Translations under genes and position numbers: made by a program | NCBI RefSeq assembly: GCF_012922555.1 | Contig: NZ_WIPK01000013.1 | Span: 1 to 64,000, forward strand | Source: Paraclostridium dentum | GTDB taxonomy: Bacteria; Bacillota; Clostridia; Peptostreptococcales; Peptostreptococcaceae | DNA: 64,000 nucleotides | Direction: 5' to 3' | Notes under the pieces: generated by a model | What the model saw: only the letters and a program-made list of their open reading frames with translations | The model's database searches: none | What the model was told of the DNA's origin: nothing | Shown: one piece after another, positions 1 through 8,776 of the stretch | How the letters are laid out: the number at the start of each line of letters is the position of its first letter | Numbering within the stretch: the first letter of the stretch is position 1

Positions 1-56
1 TGGCTTGGTTGTTTGTGTTTAATTCTTTAAAAAAGAATTTATATAATTAACCTACT

Positions 57-125
57 GTTTAATTTTCAAAGTTCTTACATTTTTTCTACAAGTTATACTT
101 TACCACCTCTTTTATCTTTCGTCAA
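57..125 (-). promoter_or_regulatory. Probable rRNA operon promoter and boxA leader
   Basis: Read on the minus strand, a TTGACG -35 (120-125) is followed after 17 bases by TAAAGT (97-102). Downstream lies AGAACTTTGAAAATTAAAC (57-75), which resembles the boxA antitermination element of Bacillota rRNA leaders (TGTTCTTTGAAAACT in Bacillus). The leader runs off the left edge towards a 16S gene I cannot see. The rRNA assignment is inference from the boxA-like motif and promoter quality. Confidence 0.5.
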
Positions 126-170
126 TACTTTTTTTATTTATTTTATTTTTTATTTAATTATTTTTTATTA

Positions 171-176
171 TATAAT
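171..176 (+). promoter_or_regulatory. Possible -10 box of the epimerase-like gene
   Basis: A perfect TATAAT lies about 40 bases before the start codon at 218, in a very AT-rich stretch without a clear -35 box. It is divergent from the presumed rRNA promoter at 97-125. Weak evidence in such AT-rich DNA. Confidence 0.3.
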
Positions 177-217
177 GAAAACGTGAATAAAAGAATTTAA
201 ATAAAGGAGTTTTAAAA

Positions 218-1093
218 ATGAATAAACTTGAAAATAAAGATTTAATTATTGAAGTTAAAAATACAGGCGCTGAACTAAGTCGAATATACTCTAAAACGCT
301 TAATAAAGAGTTTTTATGGAATGGAAATAAAAAGTTTTGGGGAAGACATTCTCCTATTCTATTTCCTATTGTAGGAAGACTAAAAGATAATGAAACTATT
401 ATAGATGAAAAAACATACAATATGAATCAACACGGATTTGCTCGAGATTTTGATTTTAATTTAATAGAAAAGGATCAAAACTCTTTAACATATAAATTAG
501 CTTCTACTGGCGAAACTAAAAAGTACTATCCTTATGATTTTGAATTATTCATTAAATACATAATCACTGAAACTGAAATTAAAGTTTGCTGGAAAGTTAT
601 AAATACAGATTGTAGTGATATATTTTTTTCAATAGGCGCTCATCCAGCTTTTAATGTTCCATTTGATAAAGATACTACTATTGACAATTACTACTTAAAC
701 TTTAAAACTAGAGATGAAGTATCTAACTATTTATTACAAGGACCTTTTGTTTGTAAAAAATCAAAAGTCGATAATTTAAAATCAATTAAATTACATCCAG
801 AAATTTTTAAAAATGATGCTTTAATATATGATAATGTAGATGAAATTACTATATCATCTAAAAATAGTTCTACATCTATAAATGTAAAGTTTCATAATTT
901 TCCATTTGTTGGAGTTTGGTCTCCTTATAACACAGAAAATAATACAATAGCACCTTTTGTATGTATAGAACCTTGGTTTGGAATAGCCGACTGTTTAGAT
1001 TCTAATAAAATTTTCAAAAACAAATTAGGAATAAATCAATTATCTCCAAATAAAACTTTCGAAGCTTCTTATTCAATAACTATAAATTCATAA
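218..1093 (+). CDS. Aldose 1-epimerase (mutarotase) family protein
   Basis: A 291-residue cytoplasmic protein of the galactose-mutarotase fold, in the LacX/YeaD-like branch that acts on sugars or hexose phosphates. Conserved active-site elements are visible: QHGFARD with His72, GAHPAFNVP with His142, the usual general acid, and CIEPWFG with Glu251, the usual general base. The ATG follows AAAGGAG at good spacing. It stands alone, divergent from the presumed rRNA promoter on its left and convergent with the S41 protease on its right, so there is no operon context to fix the substrate. Family call is firm; substrate unknown. Confidence 0.85.
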   Translation: MNKLENKDLIIEVKNTGAELSRIYSKTLNKEFLWNGNKKFWGRHSPILFPIVGRLKDNETIIDEKTYNMNQHGFARDFDFNLIEKDQNSLTYKLASTGETKKYYPYDFELFIKYIITETEIKVCWKVINTDCSDIFFSIGAHPAFNVPFDKDTTIDNYYLNFKTRDEVSNYLLQGPFVCKKSKVDNLKSIKLHPEIFKNDALIYDNVDEITISSKNSSTSINVKFHNFPFVGVWSPYNTENNTIAPFVCIEPWFGIADCLDSNKIFKNKLGINQLSPNKTFEASYSITINS

Positions 1094-1104
1094 TTTGTAA
1101 CAAT

Positions 1105-1160
1105 AAAGGACTGAGGCAATCTAATTTCACATAAAGTGAATTAATTTGCCTCAGTCCTTT
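1105..1160. terminator. Bidirectional terminator between convergent genes
   Basis: A 15-bp arm AAAGGACTGAGGCAA (1105-1119) pairs with TTGCCTCAGTCCTTT (1146-1160), with a smaller nested hairpin TTCAC/GTGAA in the loop. It separates the epimerase-like gene (+) from the S41 protease (-) and can serve both. Confidence 0.9.
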
Positions 1161-1165
1161 TAATT

Positions 1166-2287
1166 TTATTTATTTATTTGATTATTCATCCAATCTATAG
1201 CAGCTTGAAGTTGCTTATTTTCATCTTTTTCTTCTATTTTAGGCTTTATTCCCTTTTTATTTATATAGTCTCCACTCGGAGTATAATATTGAGCTGTAGT
1301 AAGTTTATAACCTGTTCCATCATTTAAACCTCTTACAGTTTGAACTAATCCTTTACCAAATGTAGTTGTTCCTATAGCTATTCCTCTATTGTTATCAACT
1401 ATAGCTCCTGTAAGTATTTCAGATGCAGATGCACTACCTCCGTTTATAAGTAAAGCTATCGGTAAATCTAATTCTCTATTATTATCAGATTTTAAATACT
1501 TAGCTTTCCCGCTATTATCTTTAACAGACACTATAGTATCTCCCTCAGGTAATATTTCATCTGCTATATCATCACATATATTTAATAATCCTCCTGGATT
1601 ATCTCGTAAATCTAACACTAGACCTTTTATGCCTTTTTTATTTAAACTATCTAGAGCCTTTTTAAAGTCATCATAAGTATGTTCATCAAATGACGAAATT
1701 TTTATGTATCCAATATTATTTTCTAAAACTTTAGAATCTATAGTTTTCATTACTATTTCTTCTCTTTTAACATTTATATCTAATACTTCACTACCTCTTT
1801 TTATAGTTAACTTAACATCTGTTCCTGCTTTTCCTTTTATAAGACTCATTGCCTTATCCATATCTTTAGAAGTAACTTCTTTTCCATTAACTTTAATTAT
1901 TTTATCTCCTGATTTTATTCCACTTTTTTCAGCAGGAGATCCTTCTATAGGAGATACAACAGTTATTAATTCATCATCAGATGTTGGACCTATAACTACC
2001 CCTATTCCTACATAACTACCTGATGTTTGTTCTTGTAACTTTTTAAACTCTTCTTTTGTGTAGTATTGTGAGTATGGATCATCCAAGCTTTCAAACATCC
2101 CTTTTATAGATCCTGTCATCAATTTTTCATTATCAGGGTCCTTATAAAAATCTTTATCTATCGTTCTTTTTAAACCAGCAATTTTATCATACCCCTTATA
2201 CTTGAAACCTACTACTTGAGATGTTATTAATGCCGTAGCGATTACAATTATAACAGAGTATATTATAGCCCTTTTTTTGGATATCAT
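1166..2287 (-). CDS. S41 family C-terminal processing peptidase (CtpA/CtpB type)
   Basis: A membrane-anchored serine protease of about 373 residues that trims extracytoplasmic proteins at their C-termini. An N-terminal hydrophobic helix (about residues 8-24) is followed by a short linker, a PDZ domain (about 90-170, with SPAEKSGIKSGDKI) and the S41 catalytic domain. The nucleophile lies in GGSASASE (about 283-290) and the general-base lysine in FGKGLVQ (about 312). Starting at the second ATG (2287) puts GGAG nine bases upstream, whereas the first ATG (2296) abuts the ribosome site. CtpB processes SpoIVFB signalling in Bacillus sporulation; whether this copy does so is not shown. Confidence 0.9.
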   Translation of the reverse strand: MISKKRAIIYSVIIVIATALITSQVVGFKYKGYDKIAGLKRTIDKDFYKDPDNEKLMTGSIKGMFESLDDPYSQYYTKEEFKKLQEQTSGSYVGIGVVIGPTSDDELITVVSPIEGSPAEKSGIKSGDKIIKVNGKEVTSKDMDKAMSLIKGKAGTDVKLTIKRGSEVLDINVKREEIVMKTIDSKVLENNIGYIKISSFDEHTYDDFKKALDSLNKKGIKGLVLDLRDNPGGLLNICDDIADEILPEGDTIVSVKDNSGKAKYLKSDNNRELDLPIALLINGGSASASEILTGAIVDNNRGIAIGTTTFGKGLVQTVRGLNDGTGYKLTTAQYYTPSGDYINKKGIKPKIEEKDENKQLQAAIDWMNNQINK

Positions 2288-2449
2288 TTTATGCATCTCC
2301 TTTTACATAATATACTATATTATTATATGCCTTCATATTATTTTTATTACTGCATGTCTTTCAGTTGATGTTATCGTATTTTAATACTAAACTCCTTATT
2401 AGGAAGTTTTTATACCATATTATACCACATTAAAGAAAGGTGATTTAAA

Positions 2450-3013
2450 TTGAAAAAAGATTTTAGAAAAAAAGTTATAGAACTTAGAAAAAAACAATCT
2501 CCTCAATCTATAATTTACAAATCTAAAAAAATTTCCGATATAATTTTATCATTAGAGGATGTAAAAGAAGCCTCTACTATAATGATTTACTTAGACTTTA
2601 ATAACGAAGTAAAAACTGATAGCCTAGTAAACTCATTAATTTCTTTAGGTAAAAAAGTATTAGTACCTATTACCATAAAAGAAAACAAAACCCTTGTACC
2701 TTCACAAATCAAAAATATAAATACAGAAGTTTCAATAGGAACCTATGGCATAAGGGAACCTAAAAAAGAGTTTATAAGAGTAACAGATATCGAATCAATA
2801 GATGTTTTAATAGTACCTGCAGTTGCCTTTGATATAAATAAATTTAGATTAGGCTATGGAGGTGGCTTCTATGATAGATTTATAGAAAAACTGAGACCTG
2901 ATAGTATAACCATAGGAATAGCTTTTGAATTTCAAATTTTTAATTCTATACCAAAAGAAAGTCATGATGCCCAACTAAATTACATTGTAACAGAAGAAAG
3001 AATTTTAAAATAA
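2450..3013 (+). CDS. fthC: 5-formyltetrahydrofolate cyclo-ligase
   Basis: Converts 5-formyl-THF to 5,10-methenyl-THF with ATP hydrolysis, returning the storage folate to one-carbon metabolism. The 187-residue length is standard. The signature GYGGGFYDRF near the C-terminal third, the upstream VPAVAFD segment and the basic N-terminus (RKKVIELRKK) fit the family. It starts with TTG, with GAAAGGTG eight bases upstream; no better in-frame ATG exists. Monocistronic: divergent from the S41 protease and convergent with the Lon-family gene. Confidence 0.9.
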   Translation: MKKDFRKKVIELRKKQSPQSIIYKSKKISDIILSLEDVKEASTIMIYLDFNNEVKTDSLVNSLISLGKKVLVPITIKENKTLVPSQIKNINTEVSIGTYGIREPKKEFIRVTDIESIDVLIVPAVAFDINKFRLGYGGGFYDRFIEKLRPDSITIGIAFEFQIFNSIPKESHDAQLNYIVTEERILK

Positions 3014-3020
3014 AAATATC

Positions 3021-3052
3021 AAATAGAGTAAAGTATTATCTTTACTCTATTT
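3021..3052. terminator. Bidirectional terminator between fthC and the Lon-family gene
   Basis: AAATAGAGTAAAG (3021-3033) pairs with CTTTACTCTATTT (3040-3052) around a 6-base loop, between two convergent genes. Confidence 0.85.
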
Positions 3053-3057
3053 AATAA

Positions 3058-5439
3058 CTATTTATCTTTTTTATCATCATCATTTTTTCTATATATATTT
3101 AATTGCTCTATAACTTTTTTATCTATTTCTTCTATAGTAAGTCCTGTAAGAATTCCTAGTCCTTCTTCTATATTGGATATTGCATATATACTAAACTGTC
3201 CATTTTTTACAGCTTCTACCACTTCATCTTTTAACATTAAATTTTTAACATTTTGTATAGGCATCATTACACCTTGTTTTCCATTTAAACCTTTTATCTT
3301 ACAGACATCAAAAAATCCTTCTATTTTTTCATTTATTCCTCCTATAGGCTGAATTTCGCCTTTTTGGCTTACAGATCCAGTTACTGCTATATTCTGTTTA
3401 ATTGGTATTTTAGATATACTAGATATTACCGCATATAATTCAGTACTAGATGCACTATCTCCATCTACACCACAATAATTTTGTTCAAAAGTTATAGATG
3501 TTGATATAGATAAAGGTTTTTCCTTACCATATCTTTCTCCTAAGTATCCCGTTAATATTAAAACACCTTTATCATGTATACTTCCACTTTGCTTTATCTC
3601 TCTTTCTATATTTATAATCCCACTTCTACCTTTATATGTTGATGCAGTTATTTTAGAAGGCTTTCCGAAACTATATTCACCTGTTCCCATTACAGCCAGT
3701 CCATTTATTTGACCAACTTTTTCTCCATCTATATCTATTAATAATGTTTCATCTTCAAACATTTCATTTAACTTTTCTTCATATTTATTATTTCTATATC
3801 TTTTTTGATTAATGGCCTTCTCTACATCTAATTTAGTTACATATTTTGAATCTACTTTACTAAGAGCTTCCGATTCAAAAATCAAATCTACAATTTTATT
3901 AAATTTAGCTGTCAATTTTTCTTTATCATCACTAAGTCTTACACTATATTCTAAAACTCTTTCCACTGCTTCTCTATCAAAGTGTTTTAAGTTATATTCT
4001 TTACATTGATTGGATATAAGCTTAATAATTTTATATATGTTTTCATTATTTTTATTAATTTCAACATCAAAGTCAGCCATTATTTTAAATAAATTTCTAA
4101 AATCTTCCTCATAAGAGTACAATATATTATAAATATAATTGTCACCTATTAAAATCACCTTTATATCTAAATCAATAGGTTCTGGTTTTAAATTAGATGT
4201 AACTAAGTATCCATACTGCTTATTTAGAGATTCTATTGATATTTTGCCTGTCTTAAGTGATCTTTTTAGACATTCCCATGAAAAAGGACTTGATAATAAA
4301 TCTTTAGCATTTATTATTATAAATCCTCCATTAGCCTTGTGTAATGACCCTGGCTTTATTTCCATAAAACTAGTAGTTAATGATCCTATTTCATTTTTAT
4401 AGTCTATCGATCCTGCCAAATTGTAATATGTAGGATTGTTTTCATTTATAACCTTGCCTTCCGTACACTCGCTATTATCAATTAGTAAATTAACTCCATA
4501 TCTAACAAAAAACTTAGCATCACTTTTAGGACCCATTAAACCTAATAATGCCATTGGATTTTGATTATTTTCTTCTCCTGAAGTCTTAAATTTACTTATA
4601 TTTTCCACAATATCATCGCATAAATCATTTATATAGTCTTTAACTTTTTTACATTCTCCATATCTTTCTAGTAAATATCTCTCATAGAATCCAACTAAGC
4701 TTTTACCTACATTTTTATCTAATTCATCCAATTTCTCTTTATATTGATCTTCACATAGCTTTATTTCATTAATATATTCTTTGCTATCTTGATTTAATTT
4801 TAAACCCTCTTCTCTTAAATCTTTTATCTGTTGAGGTGTTAAGTTCCCAATTTCTGCTTCTCCTAGCATATCACCATCTGAGTTTATGGGAACACTTATC
4901 AACCCTCTTTCTGTTACTTCAAATTTAAATCCTCTAGGTTTTGCAATTCCATTTAGCTTATCTATTATATATTGAATATTACTTTCAAGTTCCGTCATCA
5001 ATAGTCTATTATGATATTCATATTCCTTAGTACTAAAAATCTTAGGTATCTCTAATTTTAACTTTTCAATAATATCTTCCATATCTTTTTTAAATAACTT
5101 ACCTTGTCCACATTCAAAAGATAAAGCTATTGGTTCGTTATTATTCTTAAAATTATAAACATATGCCCAATCTTTTATATTTTTATTATTTTTCTTAACT
5201 TTGCTTATAAGCATATTCGTATAACTATTTCTTCCTGTGCCACTACTCCCCGCAACATAAATGTTATAACCTTTTTGTTTCATATTAAGACCAAATTCTA
5301 TAGCTTTAACAGCTCTGTCTTGACCAATTATATCCCTAACTGGTTCTATATCTTCTGTAGATTTGAATTCTATATTATCTAAGTCACAAGTACATTTCAA
5401 TTTTTCAATATCTAATTTAAACTTATCCGAATTAAACAT
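3058..5439 (-). CDS. Lon-family ATP-dependent protease with AAA_32-type domain
   Basis: A soluble 793-residue protease of the Lon branch that carries an AAA_32-like N-terminal/ATPase region instead of the classical Lon substrate domain. The catalytic dyad is intact: Ser662 in DGDSAS and Lys705 in INEKIEG, 43 residues apart as in canonical Lon. The P-loop reads GSSGTGRNS (64-72), with Arg70 where a classical Walker A has Lys. From memory this is common in the AAA_32 group, so it need not mean inactivity. The domain between about 200 and 330 is rich in charged helices. The ATG follows GAGGTG at five bases. It forms its own transcription unit. Substrates unknown. Confidence 0.85.
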   Translation of the reverse strand: MFNSDKFKLDIEKLKCTCDLDNIEFKSTEDIEPVRDIIGQDRAVKAIEFGLNMKQKGYNIYVAGSSGTGRNSYTNMLISKVKKNNKNIKDWAYVYNFKNNNEPIALSFECGQGKLFKKDMEDIIEKLKLEIPKIFSTKEYEYHNRLLMTELESNIQYIIDKLNGIAKPRGFKFEVTERGLISVPINSDGDMLGEAEIGNLTPQQIKDLREEGLKLNQDSKEYINEIKLCEDQYKEKLDELDKNVGKSLVGFYERYLLERYGECKKVKDYINDLCDDIVENISKFKTSGEENNQNPMALLGLMGPKSDAKFFVRYGVNLLIDNSECTEGKVINENNPTYYNLAGSIDYKNEIGSLTTSFMEIKPGSLHKANGGFIIINAKDLLSSPFSWECLKRSLKTGKISIESLNKQYGYLVTSNLKPEPIDLDIKVILIGDNYIYNILYSYEEDFRNLFKIMADFDVEINKNNENIYKIIKLISNQCKEYNLKHFDREAVERVLEYSVRLSDDKEKLTAKFNKIVDLIFESEALSKVDSKYVTKLDVEKAINQKRYRNNKYEEKLNEMFEDETLLIDIDGEKVGQINGLAVMGTGEYSFGKPSKITASTYKGRSGIINIEREIKQSGSIHDKGVLILTGYLGERYGKEKPLSISTSITFEQNYCGVDGDSASSTELYAVISSISKIPIKQNIAVTGSVSQKGEIQPIGGINEKIEGFFDVCKIKGLNGKQGVMMPIQNVKNLMLKDEVVEAVKNGQFSIYAISNIEEGLGILTGLTIEEIDKKVIEQLNIYRKNDDDKKDK

Positions 5440-5595
5440 TCATTCACCTCATAGCATTTATTTTTACATTTAGTTTTACCTATATAACATAAATAATGTA
5501 CTTTACTTATAAACAATGTTATTCAAACTAATATTTTTAATCTACTTATATAAAATATAAAATTCGGTTTGGACATAAAATTTTTTACATAAAAA

Positions 5596-5635
5596 AAGTT
5601 ATAAATAATTAGTTTAGCCTAATTATTTATAACTT
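5596..5635 (-). terminator. Rho-independent terminator of the PrcB-like gene
   Basis: On the minus strand a 16-bp arm AAGTTATAAATAATTA pairs with TAATTATTTATAACTT and runs into seven Ts, just after the stop of the gene at 5640. Confidence 0.9.
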
Positions 5636-5639
5636 CTTG

Positions 5640-6065
5640 TTATTTTTCTACTTTTGAATTCAGTTCAATTCTATCTGGTAGTTCTTTTAAGTTAGTTTCT
5701 ACTACTATGTAAGGATGTGATTCCTCTTTATTTTTATGTACAACTTCAACTTTCATTACATTTTTATCTTCTTCTTTAAACATTTTTATAGAGTTCATCT
5801 CTATTCCCTTATTTGCATCTTTACCTCTAGTCACAACTACATATATCTTGCCATCTAGTTTAACAGCTAGAGCTCTTTCTTCATCTGTGTATTTACCCAT
5901 CATATCAAGAATCTTTTCTGGAATTTCATTTTTTTGGAGCATTATATAATCTACAGGTTTTGACTCATCCATAAACATTTTTGGCACAAATACAAAACCT
6001 CCTAATAGTAGAATTAAAACTATCATTCCATAGATTACGCCCCTAATATTAAATTTAACTTTCAA
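5640..6065 (-). CDS. Small membrane-anchored protein with PrcB-like C-terminal domain
   Basis: A 141-residue protein with one N-terminal hydrophobic segment (about residues 11-30) and an extracytoplasmic rest. The segment from about 63 to 135 (KIYVVVTRGKD, MNSIKMFKEED, ESHPYIVVETN, LPDRIEL) resembles the PrcB_C fold, a beta-rich domain found in clostridial secreted proteins, though the usual TGGY-like core is not conserved, so this call is tentative. The start is TTG with GGGGGTG five bases upstream. It has its own terminator and lies between split transketolase and the Lon-family gene. Function unknown; envelope location is the safest statement. Confidence 0.6.
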   Translation of the reverse strand: MKVKFNIRGVIYGMIVLILLLGGFVFVPKMFMDESKPVDYIMLQKNEIPEKILDMMGKYTDEERALAVKLDGKIYVVVTRGKDANKGIEMNSIKMFKEEDKNVMKVEVVHKNKEESHPYIVVETNLKELPDRIELNSKVEK

Positions 6066-6131
6066 TTAATCACCCCCCCATATAAATATATGAGCTTGTT
6101 TTTAATAATAGAAGATTTTTAAAAAATAAAA

Positions 6132-6170
6132 AGCCGCAAATATTAGATATAATATCTAATATTTGCGGCT
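6132..6170 (-). terminator. Terminator of the transketolase operon
   Basis: A 19-bp perfect inverted repeat, arm AGCCGCAAATATTAGATAT, followed on the minus strand by TTTTTATTTTTT. Confidence 0.95.
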
Positions 6171-6184
6171 CAATAATCATAAAT

Positions 6185-7120
6185 TTATTTTTTAGCTATA
6201 GCTTCTTTTACACTCTTAACTATTTCCTTAGAAGTTAATCCATAAGCTTCTAATAATTCTTTCGGTGTTCCTGATTGTCCAAATACATCCTTAACACCAA
6301 CTTTTTTAACTATAACTGGGCACTCTTCACTAACAACTTCACTAACTGCAGATCCTAGTCCACCAATTATATTATGTTCCTCAGCTGTAACTATTACTTT
6401 AGTTTCTTTAGCTGCATTTAATATTATTTCTTTATCTATAGGCTTTATAGTAGGCATATTTATAACTCTAACATTTATACCTTCTTCTTTTAATTGCTCA
6501 TGTGCTATTACAGCTTCATTAACCATTATTCCGCAAGCTATTATAGTAGCGTCATTACCTTCTCTTACTACTACACCTTTACCAATTTCAAACTTGTAGT
6601 TCTCATCAAATAAAGTTGGAACTGCAGATCTTCCAAGTCTAACATATACTGGTCCATTGTATTTAGCAATTTCAAATATAACTTGTTCTGTTTCAACTCC
6701 ATCAGCTGGAACGATAACAGTCATATTAGGTATTGATCTCATTATAGCTATATCTTCTACACTTTGGTGAGATGCTCCATCTTCTCCTACAGTTATACCT
6801 GCATGTGTAGCACATACTTTTACATTTAACTTAGGATAACATGCAGAGTTTCTGATTATTTCAAATCCTCTTCCTGTTGCAAACATAGCAAAACTACTTG
6901 CAAAAGGTATTTTACCTGCTGCTGCTAATCCACAAGCTGCACCTATTAAGTTTTGTTCCGCTATACCCATATTGAAAAATCTATCAGGGAATGCTTTTGA
7001 AAAGTCATTTGTTTTTGTAGATTTAGATAAATCTGCATCTAAAACAACCACATTATCATTTACTTGACCTAATTTAACTAAGGCTTTTCCATATGCTTCT
7101 CTAGTTGCTATACTACTCAT
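6185..7120 (-). CDS. Transketolase, C-terminal subunit
   Basis: The 311-residue pyrimidine-binding/C-terminal half of transketolase, which moves two-carbon units between ketoses and aldoses in the pentose phosphate pathway. It begins with the Pyr domain ([31 protein letters not shown] with the catalytic Glu of the TPP site) and ends with the transketolase C-terminal domain ([20 protein letters not shown]). The ATG overlaps the end of the N-terminal subunit gene by 8 bases and has AGGAGG upstream, so the two are translationally coupled and must assemble as a heterotetramer. Such split transketolases are frequent in clostridia and archaea. The related DXP synthase is a single chain, which argues against that alternative. 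Confidence 0.92.
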   Translation of the reverse strand: MSSIATREAYGKALVKLGQVNDNVVVLDADLSKSTKTNDFSKAFPDRFFNMGIAEQNLIGAACGLAAAGKIPFASSFAMFATGRGFEIIRNSACYPKLNVKVCATHAGITVGEDGASHQSVEDIAIMRSIPNMTVIVPADGVETEQVIFEIAKYNGPVYVRLGRSAVPTLFDENYKFEIGKGVVVREGNDATIIACGIMVNEAVIAHEQLKEEGINVRVINMPTIKPIDKEIILNAAKETKVIVTAEEHNIIGGLGSAVSEVVSEECPVIVKKVGVKDVFGQSGTPKELLEAYGLTSKEIVKSVKEAIAKK

Positions 7121-7940
7121 TATCCGAACCTCCTAATTCTTGTAATGCTTTTTCTAAATCGCTATCACTAGGTGCTGTTCCATGCCATCCAGCATTATTT
7201 TCCATAAAAGAAACACCTTTACCCTTAACAGTTTTAGCTATTATCATTGTAGGTTTCCCTACTGTTTCTTTAGCCATATCAAGAGCTGCGAATATTTGAT
7301 CAAAATCATGTCCATCTATTTCAATAACGTTCCATCCAAAGCTTTTGAATTTATCCATTGCAGGACCTACATTCATAACTTTTTCAACTTCTCCGTCAAT
7401 TTGTAATCCATTGTAATCTAAAAATGCTACTAAATTATCTAATTTATAGTGAGCTGCACTCATTGCTGCTTCCCAAACTATACCTTCTTGTATTTCTCCA
7501 TCCCCAAGTAATGTGTATACTCTCCATGGCGCATTATCTAATTTAGATGCCATTGCCATACCACATGCTACTGAAAAACCTTGTCCTAAAGAACCTGTTG
7601 ACATTTCAACCCCTGGTATTCCCTTCATATCTGGATGACCTTGTAACATTGCTCCTATTTTTCTTAATGAGTTTAATTCTGATTTATCAAAATAACCCTT
7701 CTCAGCTAATGTAGAATATAAAACTGGAGCTGCGTGTCCTTTTGATAGTACAAATCTATCTCTATCTTCCATCTTTGGATTTCTAGAATCTACATTCATT
7801 TCATCAAAATAAAGTGATGTTAATATTTCAACTGCAGATAATGATCCTCCTGGATGTCCAGATTTAGAACTATGTATCATGGTAACTATATCTCTTCTTA
7901 TATTACGTGCAATTCCATTTAATACTTTATGGTCTCTCAT
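7113..7940 (-). CDS. Transketolase, N-terminal subunit
   Basis: The 275-residue TPP diphosphate-binding half. GHPGGSLS (about 28-35), [13 protein letters not shown] (the TPP/Mg motif, about 146-158) and [11 protein letters not shown] are visible. The open frame extends upstream to 8006, but the ATG at 7940 (MRDHKVLN) is the start because AAGGAGGTAATTAC lies directly before it. It leads the two-gene operon with the C-terminal subunit. Upstream, TATAAT-like boxes lie in the AT-rich gap before the mazF terminator. Confidence 0.92.
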   Translation of the reverse strand: MRDHKVLNGIARNIRRDIVTMIHSSKSGHPGGSLSAVEILTSLYFDEMNVDSRNPKMEDRDRFVLSKGHAAPVLYSTLAEKGYFDKSELNSLRKIGAMLQGHPDMKGIPGVEMSTGSLGQGFSVACGMAMASKLDNAPWRVYTLLGDGEIQEGIVWEAAMSAAHYKLDNLVAFLDYNGLQIDGEVEKVMNVGPAMDKFKSFGWNVIEIDGHDFDQIFAALDMAKETVGKPTMIIAKTVKGKGVSFMENNAGWHGTAPSDSDLEKALQELGGSDNE

Positions 7941-8063
7941 GTAATTACCTCCTTGTTTTGTGAGTAAAACTACTGACTCTATATATGTACTTTGCAATTG
8001 TACCATACTAATTCCATATTATTATATCACTTTTTGCGTTTTTTTTGCTTAAAAATCCAAAAA

Positions 8064-8100
8064 AAATTATTGATATACTCTTTCAATACACCAATAATTT
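8064..8100 (-). terminator. Terminator downstream of mazF
   Basis: On the minus strand ATTATTGGTGTAT pairs imperfectly, through G-U pairs, with ATATCAATAAT and is followed by TTTTTTTT, directly after the mazF stop. It ends the alr-mazE-mazF unit. Confidence 0.8.
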
Positions 8101-8103
8101 AAA

Positions 8104-8469
8104 TTAAATTTGAAATAATCCCAAACTTATAAGCAGACTATTATTCACTTTTTCCATCATACATTCATCTAGATAACCTATTTTTTCTCTTAAACGCTTT
8201 TTATCTATAGTTCTTATTTGCTCTAAGAGAATAACGGAATCTTTATTAAGCCCATACTCATTCGAACTAATTTCAATATGAGTTGGTAATTTAGCCTTGT
8301 TAATTTGCGAAGTTATGGCCGCAACAATAACAGTTGGACTATACTTGTTTCCTATGTCATTTTGAATGATTAGAACTGGTCTTATTCCACCTTGTTCAGA
8401 TCCAACTACAGGGCTTAAATCGGCATAAAATAAATGTCCGCGTTTTATATCTAAATTGTTAGAACTCAC
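8104..8469 (-). CDS. ndoA: MazF/NdoA-type endoribonuclease toxin
   Basis: A 121-residue PemK/MazF-family RNase, close in sequence to B. subtilis NdoA (EndoA), which cleaves mRNA at UACAU. The motifs [37 protein letters not shown] and LEQIRTID span the whole domain with no truncation. It starts with GTG at 8469 inside the last codons of the antitoxin gene (11-base overlap, AAGGTGAG), so translation is coupled to the antitoxin. The position after alr and mazE is the standard Bacillota arrangement. Target site is inferred from homology only. Confidence 0.92.
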   Translation of the reverse strand: MSSNNLDIKRGHLFYADLSPVVGSEQGGIRPVLIIQNDIGNKYSPTVIVAAITSQINKAKLPTHIEISSNEYGLNKDSVILLEQIRTIDKKRLREKIGYLDECMMEKVNNSLLISLGLFQI

Positions 8470-8743
8470 CTTGAGCTATAGTCCCTTCAAGGTTATCATC
8501 AGAAGATACCTCATTTGTCATTCCTAGCTCGGCTAAAGTTAAATTTATTTGACCCATTTCTTTATAACCCTTAATCATGGATTCTTTTAAGTCAAATTTT
8601 TTCTTTTGTGTAATGTAGAATTGAAAAGCAGCTTTTGCAAAATCTTCTCTGTTAGAGTTCTCTATCTGTACTATATGATCAACTTCAGAAATCAAAGAGT
8701 CAGGTAGAGTAAACACAATTTTCTCTTTGCTCATATTGTGCAC
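8459..8743 (-). CDS. ndoAI: MazE/NdoAI-type ribbon-helix-helix antitoxin
   Basis: A 94-residue CopG-like ribbon-helix-helix protein: [15 protein letters not shown] forms the beta strand and first helix, followed by a helical central part and an acidic C-terminal tail expected to neutralise the toxin. A GTG at 8743 lies seven bases after AGGAGG; an ATG three codons later is the alternative but sits too far from the ribosome site. It follows alr by 33 bases and overlaps the toxin gene. The RHH domain may autoregulate the unit. Confidence 0.88.
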   Translation of the reverse strand: MHNMSKEKIVFTLPDSLISEVDHIVQIENSNREDFAKAAFQFYITQKKKFDLKESMIKGYKEMGQINLTLAELGMTNEVSSDDNLEGTIAQGEF

Positions 8744-8776
8744 AAAATCGCCTCCTAGGGGGTAATACTATCATCT

